The notes beneath the pieces are model-generated. The model saw only the letters and a program-made list of their open reading frames with translations. It was not told the DNA's origin and did not search any database. A stretch of 64,000 bases of DNA from Alistipes sp. ZOR0009 (GTDB taxonomy: Bacteria; Bacteroidota; Bacteroidia; Bacteroidales; ZOR0009), in NCBI RefSeq assembly GCF_000798815.1, contig NZ_JTLD01000002.1:1-64000 (forward strand), read 5' to 3'. The position numbers and the translations under genes are program-made. Positions 16,540-23,705 of this stretch are shown in pieces (the stretch's first letter is position 1; each line of letters begins with the position of its first letter).

Positions 16540-17706
16540 ATGAGCGATTTTAAGTTTATTGACCTTTTTTGTGGGATTGGCGGCTTTCATGCGGCAATGA
16601 GCCAGCTCGGTGGTGAGTGCGTATTTGCTGCCGACATCGATGATGAATGCCGCAAAGTATATCAGCAAAACTACGGCTTAGAGCCACATAGCGACGTTAG
16701 TGCAGTAAACGAAAAAAAAATACCCAAGCACGATGTTCTTTGTGCGGGATTTCCTTGTCAGGCATTTTCGAAAGCGGGTAAGCAGGCGGGAATGAACGAT
16801 CCACGTGGTACCCTTTTCTTCGACATTGTTCGTATAGCCAAGCATCATAGGCCAAAATATATGCTGCTCGAAAATGTTCGTAACCTCGTTGGCCACGATA
16901 ATGGGAATACATGGCGTGTAATAAAGGCCAACCTAGACGAGTTGGGTTACGATTTCTCGCATGAACCAATAATTTTTAGTCCGCATAACTTAGGGATCCC
17001 CCAATTTCGCGAGCGCGTATTTATTCTTTGCAAGCGAAAGGATGTCAAAGTCGGAGAGGTGGAGTTTTCTCAAAAGCGTCAGCGTCCAACCTGCGATATA
17101 AGCAGAGTTATCGATGAGTCGGTAGCAGATTCTCGTTATGCAGTAAGCGAAAGCGAGAAGGCAATTTTGGATATTTGGAATGATTTTGCGCTCAATGTAA
17201 ATAAGCCACTACCCACTTTCCCTGTTTGGACTGCCGAATTTGAGCCAGAAAACCTAAAGGCAGACATTTCTGCTTACCCCAAGTGGAAACGACGCATTAT
17301 CGAGCAAAATAGGGCCCTTTGGAGCGAAAATAGGGCGTTTTTGAAGGGTTGGTATGCCAAGGCTAAAAAAAATAAAAATTTCGCAGGTGCCAAGGCTAAA
17401 TTCGAATGGCAGGTTGGCGATGCACATCCAGAGGTGTGGAGCCATCTTATTCAGTTTCGACCTTCGGGAGTACGCATAAAAAAAGCCACCTACTTTCCAG
17501 CGTTGGTAGCTATCACTCAAACATCTATTGTCGGTAAGCTTGGTAGACGAATTACTCCAAAAGAGGCGGCAGCCTTGCAGTCTTTCCCTGAGGATTATCA
17601 GCTTCATTCGGTAGATAGGATTGCCTATAAACAGCTTGGAAACGCTGTTAATGTGGATGTGGTGAAGTTTTTTGCCAAGCGTCTTTTAGGAAAAGAGAAA
17701 GGATAG
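16540..17706 (+). CDS. DNA (cytosine-5) methyltransferase, orphan
   Basis: The 388-residue enzyme has the ordered motifs of C5 methyltransferases: motif I IDLFCGIGGFH (residues 7-17), motif IV GFPCQAFS with the nucleophile Cys73, motif VI with Glu111-Asn-Val, motif VIII QFRERVFIL, and motif X YKQLGNAVNVDVV at the C-terminus. The target-recognition region spans roughly 170-330. It transfers a methyl group from SAM to C5 of cytosine within a short site that cannot be predicted. No restriction endonuclease, Vsr or specificity gene is adjacent: neighbours are a prenyl synthase and an Lrp-type regulator. It may therefore be an orphan epigenetic or protective enzyme. Confidence 0.94.
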   Translation: MSDFKFIDLFCGIGGFHAAMSQLGGECVFAADIDDECRKVYQQNYGLEPHSDVSAVNEKKIPKHDVLCAGFPCQAFSKAGKQAGMNDPRGTLFFDIVRIAKHHRPKYMLLENVRNLVGHDNGNTWRVIKANLDELGYDFSHEPIIFSPHNLGIPQFRERVFILCKRKDVKVGEVEFSQKRQRPTCDISRVIDESVADSRYAVSESEKAILDIWNDFALNVNKPLPTFPVWTAEFEPENLKADISAYPKWKRRIIEQNRALWSENRAFLKGWYAKAKKNKNFAGAKAKFEWQVGDAHPEVWSHLIQFRPSGVRIKKATYFPALVAITQTSIVGKLGRRITPKEAAALQSFPEDYQLHSVDRIAYKQLGNAVNVDVVKFFAKRLLGKEKG

Positions 17707-17718
17707 GCAAGCCTATTC

Positions 17719-18225
17719 CTACTCTTCTTTGGTGCTTTTCTTTGGTTTCGCCGACTTTTTGTCTTTCACGTAGACTTGGCGTTCAAAAGCTTGGTCGAGA
17801 GAAATGAGGGTTTCTGTACGAGCAACTCCTGGGATTTTTTGAACTGTGTTAACCAGTACGTCAAGCAGGTGGTCGTTATCGCGGCAGTAAATTTTAAGCA
17901 ATACCGCATAGTTCCCAGTTACAAAATGGCACTCTACCACTTCTGGAATTCTCTTAATAACTTCTACCGCTTCGGTATAGTAGCTCGTTTGAACAAGCGA
18001 AACACCAACAAAGGCGCACACTTCGTAACCAAGAGCTTTGGGCTTAACAATGAGTCGAGAGCCATCGATAATCCCTGCGTCTTCCATCTTTTTTACACGT
18101 TGATGGATGGCAGCACCAGAGATTCCGCATTCTCTTGCGATTTCTAAGAATGGCATGCGAGCATTCTTAATCAGGTAAGATAGAATCTTTTGGTCGATGC
18201 TATCGAGATGAATTTTTCCAGCCAT
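17719..18225 (-). CDS. Lrp/AsnC family transcriptional regulator
   Basis: This 168-residue protein has an N-terminal winged helix-turn-helix (LDSIDQKILSYLIKNARM then FLEIARECGISGAAIHQRVKKM) and a C-terminal RAM/AsnC ligand domain (VCAFVGVSL to RTETLISLDQAF). Lrp-type regulators form octamers and respond to amino acids or related effectors. An unusual Lys/Ser-rich tail (KDKKSAKPKKSTKEE) follows the normal family end and may add nonspecific DNA contact. It converges on the methyltransferase with only 12 bases between stops, so the two are not an operon. Targets are unknown. Confidence 0.93.
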   Translation of the reverse strand: MAGKIHLDSIDQKILSYLIKNARMPFLEIARECGISGAAIHQRVKKMEDAGIIDGSRLIVKPKALGYEVCAFVGVSLVQTSYYTEAVEVIKRIPEVVECHFVTGNYAVLLKIYCRDNDHLLDVLVNTVQKIPGVARTETLISLDQAFERQVYVKDKKSAKPKKSTKEE

Positions 18226-18388
18226 ATATTACATATTATTCACAAATTGCGAATATAACTAATAATTTGAAACTTGCAAGAGTTAAGTTGCTTAAAAGAT
18301 AAATATAAAAGATTAGCAGCTAGAGGTTTCTAGTCTTAAAAGGTGCAGTTAGAGATCTGTAGGGCTATATTTTGATGGTTGAGGCTAC
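18226..18388. other. Lrp upstream region
   Basis: This A/T-rich stretch lies between the Lrp gene start and the tRNA-Arg terminator. No gene and no convincing TAnnTTTG box on the minus strand were found. Confidence 0.4.
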
Positions 18389-18422
18389 AAAAAAAGACGG
18401 ATAAAACTATCCGTCTTTTTTT
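18389..18422 (-). terminator. tRNA-Arg terminator
   Basis: AAAAAAAGACGGATA pairs with TATCCGTCTTTTTTT around AAAC, directly following the tRNA on the minus strand. Confidence 0.88.
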
Positions 18423-18423
18423 G

Positions 18424-18495
18424 TAGCTCCAACAGGACTCGAACCTGTATTTAAAGTTTAGGAAACTTCCGTTCTATCCCTTGAACTATGGAGCC
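18424..18495 (-). tRNA. tRNA-Arg (anticodon CCT)
   Basis: Read on the minus strand it folds into a standard cloverleaf: acceptor GGCTCCA/TGGAGCT, D stem GTTC/GAAC, anticodon stem GAAGT/ACTTT with loop TTCCTAA, and T arm ACAGG-TTCGAGT-CCTGT. The anticodon CCT reads AGG. The 3' CCA is not encoded. Confidence 0.95.
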
Positions 18496-18538
18496 ATTTG
18501 AGGATGCGAATTTATAAAAAATTCGGTATCCTGAAACA

Positions 18539-19549
18539 CTATTTGCCTACTTTATCGCCGTCGTAAGCCCATTTAAGGTACAAAGCACCCCAAGTAAAGC
18601 CTCCGCCAAACGCTGCAAATATGATATTATCGCCCTTCTTGAGCTGCTTCTCATAGTCCCAAAGGCATAATGGAAGAGTTCCAGAGGTAGTATTTCCGTA
18701 TTTTTCGATGTTGACCATCACCTTTTCGCGCTCTACATTTGCACGGTTTGCCGTTGCATCAATGATGCGTAGGTTAGCTTGATGTGGAACCAACCAGGCA
18801 ATATCTTCACCTTTTAGGTTGTTCTTTTCCATCAGCTCAAGGGTGGTGTCTGCCATGTTAGAAACAGCCCATTTGAATACCGCTTGACCTTCTTGGTAGA
18901 TGTAGTGCTCGCGGTTGGTTACAGTTTCGATGCTTGCTGGGTAGCACGATCCTCCTGCTTTCATGAAAAGGTGCTTGCGTCCAACTCCATCAGAGCGTAG
19001 AATTGAATCTTGTACGCCAAGTCCTTCGTAGTTGGGTTCCATAAGAATAGCTGCGGCTCCATCACCAAAAATGGCGCATGTAGCACGGTCTGTGAAGTCG
19101 GTGATTGCCGACATTTTATCCGAGCCAACCACAACAACCTTCTTGTGAGATCCTGATTCAATGAATTTCTGGGCAACAGTCATTCCGTAAAGGAAGCTGG
19201 AGCATGCTGCATTTATGTCGAAACCAAATGCATTTTTGATGCCTACCTTATCTGCTATGATGTTTGCTGTTGCAGGGAACATCATGTCGTGCGTAACCGT
19301 ACAGCAGATAATGAGGTCTACTTCGTCAGGACGGGTACCTGTTTTGGCAAAGAGTTCGTTTATGGCAGCTGCTCCCATGTCTGATGTGCCCTTACCTTCG
19401 CCTTTAAGTATGCGGCGGGTTTTGATACCGATTCTGGTCATAATCCACTCATCAGTGGTATCTACCATGGTACTTAACTCATCGTTTGTTAGGATGTATT
19501 CTGGAAGGTATCCCCCTACTCCTGTAATTGCAGCTGTAATCTTTTCCAT
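18539..19549 (-). CDS. fabH: 3-oxoacyl-ACP synthase III (KAS III)
   Basis: The 336-residue condensing enzyme starts fatty-acid synthesis by joining acetyl-CoA (or a branched acyl-CoA) to malonyl-ACP. The catalytic triad is visible: Cys116 in INAACSSF, His256 in VPHQANLRI and Asn286 in KYGNTTSG. Length and motifs fit FabH and not KAS I/II. It follows plsX and rpmF on the same strand, the classic order, but a hairpin in the 79-base gap after plsX suggests it is partly uncoupled from them. A branched starter would make the iso-fatty acids typical of Bacteroidota, but that cannot be read from the sequence. Confidence 0.96.
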   Translation of the reverse strand: MEKITAAITGVGGYLPEYILTNDELSTMVDTTDEWIMTRIGIKTRRILKGEGKGTSDMGAAAINELFAKTGTRPDEVDLIICCTVTHDMMFPATANIIADKVGIKNAFGFDINAACSSFLYGMTVAQKFIESGSHKKVVVVGSDKMSAITDFTDRATCAIFGDGAAAILMEPNYEGLGVQDSILRSDGVGRKHLFMKAGGSCYPASIETVTNREHYIYQEGQAVFKWAVSNMADTTLELMEKNNLKGEDIAWLVPHQANLRIIDATANRANVEREKVMVNIEKYGNTTSGTLPLCLWDYEKQLKKGDNIIFAAFGGGFTWGALYLKWAYDGDKVGK

Positions 19550-19590
19550 CTGACAGATATTAAAAGCCTTCTATTTCAATCCTAAAAGGC

Positions 19591-19624
19591 AAAACCTCTC
19601 CTATGTTGGTATAGGAGAGGTTTT
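19591..19624 (-). terminator. Hairpin between plsX and fabH
   Basis: A perfect 14-bp stem AAAACCTCTCCTAT / ATAGGAGAGGTTTT with a 6-base loop lies 5 bases past the plsX stop. The stem ends in four U on the minus strand, so termination may be partial. Confidence 0.75.
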
Positions 19625-19628
19625 TATG

Positions 19629-20564
19629 TTATTCTAAATTTTCGCGAATATGCTCGACAATACCGCCTTTTGCGCAATCAATTGCTTGTTTAATCATGTT
19701 TTTGATTGCTTTGGCGTTAGATATTCCATGTCCGATGATAACGACGCCGTTAACACCTAGCACTGGAGTTCCTCCAACATTTTCAAAGTTAAAACCTTCA
19801 AAAAAGTCGTTTTTAATGCCTTGCTTGTGTAGCAGCTCGTAGAAACTTTCTGCCGCTTTTAGCAATACATTTCCAGTGAAACCATCGGTTACAATCACAT
19901 CCGCTTTTCCGGTAAATACGTCGTTACCTTCAATATTTCCAATAAAGTTGATGTTTTTGGTCTCCTTAAGTAGCTGATGGGTTGTTTGGGTCAGAATGCT
20001 GCCCTTTTCTTCCTCTTCGCCAATGTTTAGCAGACCAACATGTGGATTGTCTATTCCTAGTACATATTTTGCGTAAACAGAGCCTAGCATAGCGTACTGT
20101 ACTAGAACTTCTGGCTTGCAATCTGGGTTTAGACCAACATCCAAAAGAATTGCTTTTTTGTCCAAACTTACAGGAATTGGGCTGGCAATTGTTGGCCGTA
20201 TTACTCCATCAATTTGCTTGATGGTATACATAGCGCCAACCATCATGCCGCCGGTGCTTCCTGCACTTGCAAAGCCTTGGATTTTGCCGTCCATAAGCAG
20301 CTTAAATCCGATGGCTATGCTCGACTGTGGTTTTGAGCTGAAAGCTTTTACAGGATGTTCACCCATTTCAATCACCTGGTCGGTATGCACGATGTCGAAG
20401 CTAGCAACGTCGGCACCCTCGCGGTTGAGGATCTCTTCGATTCTAACTTTGTCGCCTATCAGCACCAAGCGAACATCTGAAAACTGCTTTTGGGCTTCGA
20501 TTGCTCCTAAAACTACCGCTTCAGGAGCAAAATCGCCACCCATAGCATCAACTCCAATTCTCAT
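19629..20564 (-). CDS. plsX: Phosphate acyltransferase PlsX
   Basis: This 311-residue soluble enzyme makes acyl-phosphate from acyl-ACP, feeding PlsY in phospholipid synthesis. It begins MRIGVDAMGGDFAPEAVV, the PlsX signature, and has GSTGGMMVGA near residue 103, VGLNPDCKPEVL and VTDGFTGNVLLKAAE further on. It lies 36 bases downstream of rpmF and upstream of fabH, an arrangement that ties membrane lipid output to growth. The translation start is fixed by homology of the MRIGVDAMGG N-terminus. Length is a little short of many homologues but all family blocks are present. Confidence 0.96.
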   Translation of the reverse strand: MRIGVDAMGGDFAPEAVVLGAIEAQKQFSDVRLVLIGDKVRIEEILNREGADVASFDIVHTDQVIEMGEHPVKAFSSKPQSSIAIGFKLLMDGKIQGFASAGSTGGMMVGAMYTIKQIDGVIRPTIASPIPVSLDKKAILLDVGLNPDCKPEVLVQYAMLGSVYAKYVLGIDNPHVGLLNIGEEEEKGSILTQTTHQLLKETKNINFIGNIEGNDVFTGKADVIVTDGFTGNVLLKAAESFYELLHKQGIKNDFFEGFNFENVGGTPVLGVNGVVIIGHGISNAKAIKNMIKQAIDCAKGGIVEHIRENLE

Positions 20565-20600
20565 AAAAAAATTTTAATTGAAAAGCTTAATTGAAGCTCG

Positions 20601-20786
20601 TTATGCATTTACTTGTTTCTCAACTACAAGGCGTCCTCTGTAGAAACCGCACTCTGGACATACTCTATGGTATTGTACAGTAGCACCGCAGTTAGAGCAA
20701 GTAGAAATGGTAGGAGCTACAGCTTTGTAGTGAGTTCTACGCTTATCTCTTCTCGTCTTCGAGATTTTGTGTTTGGGATGTGCCAT
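20601..20786 (-). CDS. rpmF: 50S ribosomal protein L32
   Basis: The 61-residue basic protein starts MAHPKHKISKTRRDKRRTHYKA, the standard L32 N-terminus, and keeps both halves of the zinc ribbon (CSNCG and CPECG). It is therefore a zinc-binding (C+) form rather than a zinc-independent paralogue. It lies between DUF177 and plsX on the same strand, the conserved neighbourhood in many bacteria; the 24-base gap to the DUF177 stop and 36 bases to plsX indicate one transcript. Confidence 0.97.
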   Translation of the reverse strand: MAHPKHKISKTRRDKRRTHYKAVAPTISTCSNCGATVQYHRVCPECGFYRGRLVVEKQVNA

Positions 20787-20810
20787 TTTACAACTTGTTT
20801 ATCGTGTTAA

Positions 20811-21374
20811 CTATTTATTGTCAAGTAACTTCTTGATTTCTTCCCAAGGCATTTCCTCCTGATCATCTTCTTCCTCGTTGTCGGCCAGCGTTGGCTCGTC
20901 AGCAAAGTTGGTTTCGATGGCCTCGAGGCGCTCTAGCATTTCAGGGTTGCAGGTACTTTCTCCTTCCTCATCCAGCGGATGGATTTTTTGGTAGGGTAGG
21001 CTTAAGCAAATACTCTCGTAGATATACTGTGAAAGATTCAACTCCCCTTCGTTAGGATCAACGTAGATAACATCACCTTGTTCCTCCTGAATGAGCGATG
21101 AAAATTTGATGAATAGGCTTCCTTGATAGCTAATATCTTGTGGAAATTCCTCTAAACATCGGTCGCAAGTTACCATTACATCGCCCTCAATATCAAAATC
21201 AAGTTCGATGAATGAACTTAGCCTTTTGGCGTGCACCATAACTTTGACGTCTCCTTTTTTGATTTCCGATTCTTCGAAACATGCAAAAAACTTGTCATCA
21301 ACGTCGTAGTCAACTTCGTGCTCTCCAAGGGCAAGCCCTTTTACTGGTATTGTATATCTATCTAGATAGCTCAC
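20811..21374 (-). CDS. DUF177/YceD family protein, 23S rRNA-linked
   Basis: This 187-residue protein belongs to the DUF177 (YceD) family, which is almost always encoded next to rpmF and is linked to 23S rRNA accumulation in other organisms. The family Cys motif is seen as CDRCLEEF near residue 70, and a further Cys lies in STCNPEM. The C-terminal third is acidic (NEEEDDQEEMPWEEIKKLL). It is first in the DUF177-rpmF-plsX unit, with a good -7 box (21394-21401) giving a very short leader. The molecular function is unproven for the family as a whole. Confidence 0.9.
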   Translation of the reverse strand: MSYLDRYTIPVKGLALGEHEVDYDVDDKFFACFEESEIKKGDVKVMVHAKRLSSFIELDFDIEGDVMVTCDRCLEEFPQDISYQGSLFIKFSSLIQEEQGDVIYVDPNEGELNLSQYIYESICLSLPYQKIHPLDEEGESTCNPEMLERLEAIETNFADEPTLADNEEEDDQEEMPWEEIKKLLDNK

Positions 21375-21393
21375 CTGTCAAAAAAATATCGCG

Positions 21394-21401
21394 CAAAGGT
21401 A
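21394..21401 (-). promoter_or_regulatory. -7 box of the DUF177-rpmF-plsX operon
   Basis: Minus-strand TACCTTTG matches TAnnTTTG and is placed about 20 bases before the start codon. No standard -33 element is evident. Confidence 0.5.
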
Positions 21402-21482
21402 AAAATTAATCTGGTATATAAAAATACTACTCAATTTTTAGCCTGCTGGAATAGACCAATTTAGCTTAAATACAACTCTTTA

Positions 21483-23279
21483 CTACTTCGCGTTACGTTT
21501 TCTCTGACCTTCGTCGAGAAGTATTTTGCGAAGGCGCATCGAGTTTGGTGTAATTTCCACGTATTCATCTTCTTGGATATACTCCAATGCTTCTTCTAAG
21601 CTGAAAACGATTGGAGGTGCAATCGCGGTTTTGTCGTCCGATCCGCTAGCACGCATGTTTGTAAGCTTTTTCGATTTCGTAACATTGATAACTAAATCGC
21701 CAGCGCGGCTATGCTCTCCAATTACCTGTCCGTTATACACATCTTCGCCTGGAGCGATGAAAAATTTACCCCTATCCTGTAGCTTATTTATAGAGTAGGC
21801 GTAGGCGTTTCCTGTTTCCATGGCGATTAGTGAACCGTTGGTACGCATTTCGATGTCACCCTTATATGGCTCAAAGCCTTTTACTCGGTGGGCTACAATG
21901 GCTTCTCCTTGCGTTGCGGTTAGTAGATTGCTACGTAATCCGATTAGGCCTCGTGAAGGAATTTCAAATTCAAGGTGCGAGCGATCTCCTCGTTGCTCCA
22001 TTTTGAACATCACTCCCTTACGCTTAGTTACAAGCTCAATTGCTCTACCTGCAAATTCTTCAGGAAGATCGATGGTGAGGAACTCCATTGGTTCGCACTT
22101 TTGTCCATTGATTTCTTTAAAGATTACTTTTGGTTGACCAACTTGTAGCTCATAGCCTTCACGGCGCATGGTTTCGATTAGCACGCTAATGTGTAGTACC
22201 CCTCTACCAAATACGATGAAGGAGTCTGCTGTTTCACCATCTTGAACGCGTAGTGCAAGGTTTTTCTCAAGCTCCTTATCTAGGCGGTCCTTCAGGTGGC
22301 GTGAGGTTACAAATTTTCCGTCTTTCCCGAAGAATGGAGAGTCGTTGATTGTAAAGAGCATGCTCATGGTCGGCTCGTCAATAGCAATTGGCTTTAGAGG
22401 CTCTGGATTTTCAAAATCGCAGATGCTGTCGCCGATATCGAATCCATCTATACCCACTAAAGCACAAATTTCTCCGGCGGGAACTTCTTCGACCTTTCTT
22501 TTTTCGAGACCTTCGAATACCATTAAATCTTTGATGCGCGTTTTAACTTGGCTTCCATCTCTTTTTGATAGAATAACGGGCATGTTTGATTTTAGCACAC
22601 CACGGTGTAAACGGCCAATTGCGATACGACCAACATAAGAAGAGTATTCCAAAGAGGTGATTAGCATCTGTGGAGTTCCTTCGTGTGCTTCTGGTGCTGG
22701 TATATTTTCAATTATAGAGTCTAGTAGCGCGGTAATATCTGTGGTTGGATTTTGCCAGTCGGTAGACATCCATCCTTGCTTTGCACTTCCGTATATGGTT
22801 GGGAAGTCTAGCTGATCTTCGGTTGCTTCTAGGTGAAACATAAGATCAAAAACTTCCTCGTGCACTTCGTCTGGACGGCAGTTTGGCTTATCAACCTTAT
22901 TGATTACAACAATAGGTTTTTTTCCTAATGCGAGTGCTTTTTGAAGCACAAAACGAGTTTGTGGCATGGTGCCTTCGAAAGCATCTACCAGAAGAAGAAC
23001 TCCGTCAGCCATATTAAGTACGCGTTCAACCTCTCCACCAAAGTCGGCGTGGCCTGGGGTGTCGATAATGTTAATCTTGTACTCCTTGTACTGAACAGAT
23101 ACGTTCTTTGCAAGAATGGTAATACCTCTTTCGCGCTCTAGATCGTTGTTGTCTAGAATTAAATCGCCAGCTTTCTCGGCATCTCTGAAAAGCTTACCTT
23201 GTAGGATCATCTTATCCACAAGAGTTGTTTTCCCGTGGTCTACGTGAGCGATGATCGCAATGTTCCTAATATGTTGCAT
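21483..23279 (-). CDS. typA: Ribosome-associated GTPase TypA/BipA
   Basis: The translational GTPase has about 598 residues and acts on the ribosome, mainly in 50S assembly and stress or cold adaptation. G1 is [15 protein letters not shown]3 [12 protein letters not shown] and G4 [11 protein letters not shown]-like domains II, III and V follow, with the BipA-specific C-terminal region. A longer frame reaches a TTG at 23300, but that codon lies inside a -7 box (23298-23305). The start is therefore placed at MQHIRNIAI (23279; 23282 also possible), which matches the usual family N-terminus. Transcribed alone. Confidence 0.96.
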   Translation of the reverse strand: MQHIRNIAIIAHVDHGKTTLVDKMILQGKLFRDAEKAGDLILDNNDLERERGITILAKNVSVQYKEYKINIIDTPGHADFGGEVERVLNMADGVLLLVDAFEGTMPQTRFVLQKALALGKKPIVVINKVDKPNCRPDEVHEEVFDLMFHLEATEDQLDFPTIYGSAKQGWMSTDWQNPTTDITALLDSIIENIPAPEAHEGTPQMLITSLEYSSYVGRIAIGRLHRGVLKSNMPVILSKRDGSQVKTRIKDLMVFEGLEKRKVEEVPAGEICALVGIDGFDIGDSICDFENPEPLKPIAIDEPTMSMLFTINDSPFFGKDGKFVTSRHLKDRLDKELEKNLALRVQDGETADSFIVFGRGVLHISVLIETMRREGYELQVGQPKVIFKEINGQKCEPMEFLTIDLPEEFAGRAIELVTKRKGVMFKMEQRGDRSHLEFEIPSRGLIGLRSNLLTATQGEAIVAHRVKGFEPYKGDIEMRTNGSLIAMETGNAYAYSINKLQDRGKFFIAPGEDVYNGQVIGEHSRAGDLVINVTKSKKLTNMRASGSDDKTAIAPPIVFSLEEALEYIQEDEYVEITPNSMRLRKILLDEGQRKRNAK

Positions 23280-23297
23280 CATACTAAATTTGGGTTG

Positions 23298-23305
23298 CAA
23301 ATGTA
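23298..23305 (-). promoter_or_regulatory. Candidate -7 box of typA
   Basis: Minus-strand TACATTTG fits TAnnTTTG and is about 20 bases upstream of the chosen start. It excludes the upstream TTG as a start codon. Confidence 0.45.
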
Positions 23306-23404
23306 CGATTAATTACTAGATAAGGTAAGTTGTTAAAAATCATATTACTAAAAATTAGCTTTGAAAAGTGGTTATAATACTCATGCAGATAATGGCATAA
23401 GTTT

Positions 23405-23412
23405 TATATTTG
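23405..23412 (+). promoter_or_regulatory. Candidate -7 box for the riboswitch RNA
   Basis: TATATTTG matches TAnnTTTG and would start transcription around 23418, at the first base pairs of the riboswitch. No -33 TTTG is found at the normal distance. Confidence 0.4.
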
Positions 23413-23414
23413 AA

Positions 23415-23590
23415 CCATCGATGGTTTCTTACGGAATATGCTTTCTAGAAGAATTAAAAGGGAATCAGGTGCAATTCCTGAACAGTTCCCGCTGCTGTAA
23501 TCTCATTAAAAATGTCTAGGCATTCTAGGCCACTGTGAAAACGGGAAGGCGCCTACGACCGAGAGAGTCAGAAGACCTGCCATTCGTTTT
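23415..23590 (+). promoter_or_regulatory. Cobalamin (B12) riboswitch without a sense gene
   Basis: All conserved blocks of the cobalamin aptamer occur in order: a closing stem (CGATGG at 23419 with CCATTCG at 23580), TTAAAAGGGAA, AGGTGCAATTCC, the CCCGC-N2-CTGTAA block, the B12-box core GCCACTG at 23529, GGGAAGGC, and GAGAGTCAGAAGACCTGCC. A small hairpin GCTTT/AAAGC follows at 23598-23614. The usual B12-regulated gene (TonB receptor, cobalamin enzyme or transporter) is absent. The next plus-strand gene starts at 26337, beyond a terminator and a 2.6-kb gene on the opposite strand. It is either a relic of a lost operon or drives a small or antisense RNA. Confidence 0.93.
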
Positions 23591-23660
23591 GTGTAATGCT
23601 TTCGGGATAAAAGCGAGGATCCTTCCACACTCCTCAAATGTATTTCCCCGAAGAAATAAG

Positions 23661-23705
23661 TGCGAGGTAGTGAATTTTGCCATAACGTTCCTACCTCGCA
23701 ATTTT
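23661..23705. terminator. Terminator after the riboswitch, facing the AsmA gene
   Basis: A perfect 10-bp stem TGCGAGGTAG / CTACCTCGCA with a 20-base loop is followed by ATTTTATT on the plus strand. It is well placed to end the riboswitch RNA, and less strongly the AsmA-like gene on the minus strand. Confidence 0.65.

Noticed and set aside
23597-23670. Tiny frames after the riboswitch (MLSG and a 10-residue frame)
   Set aside because: They are only 4 and 10 codons, without a ribosome-binding site or any conservation that I can test.
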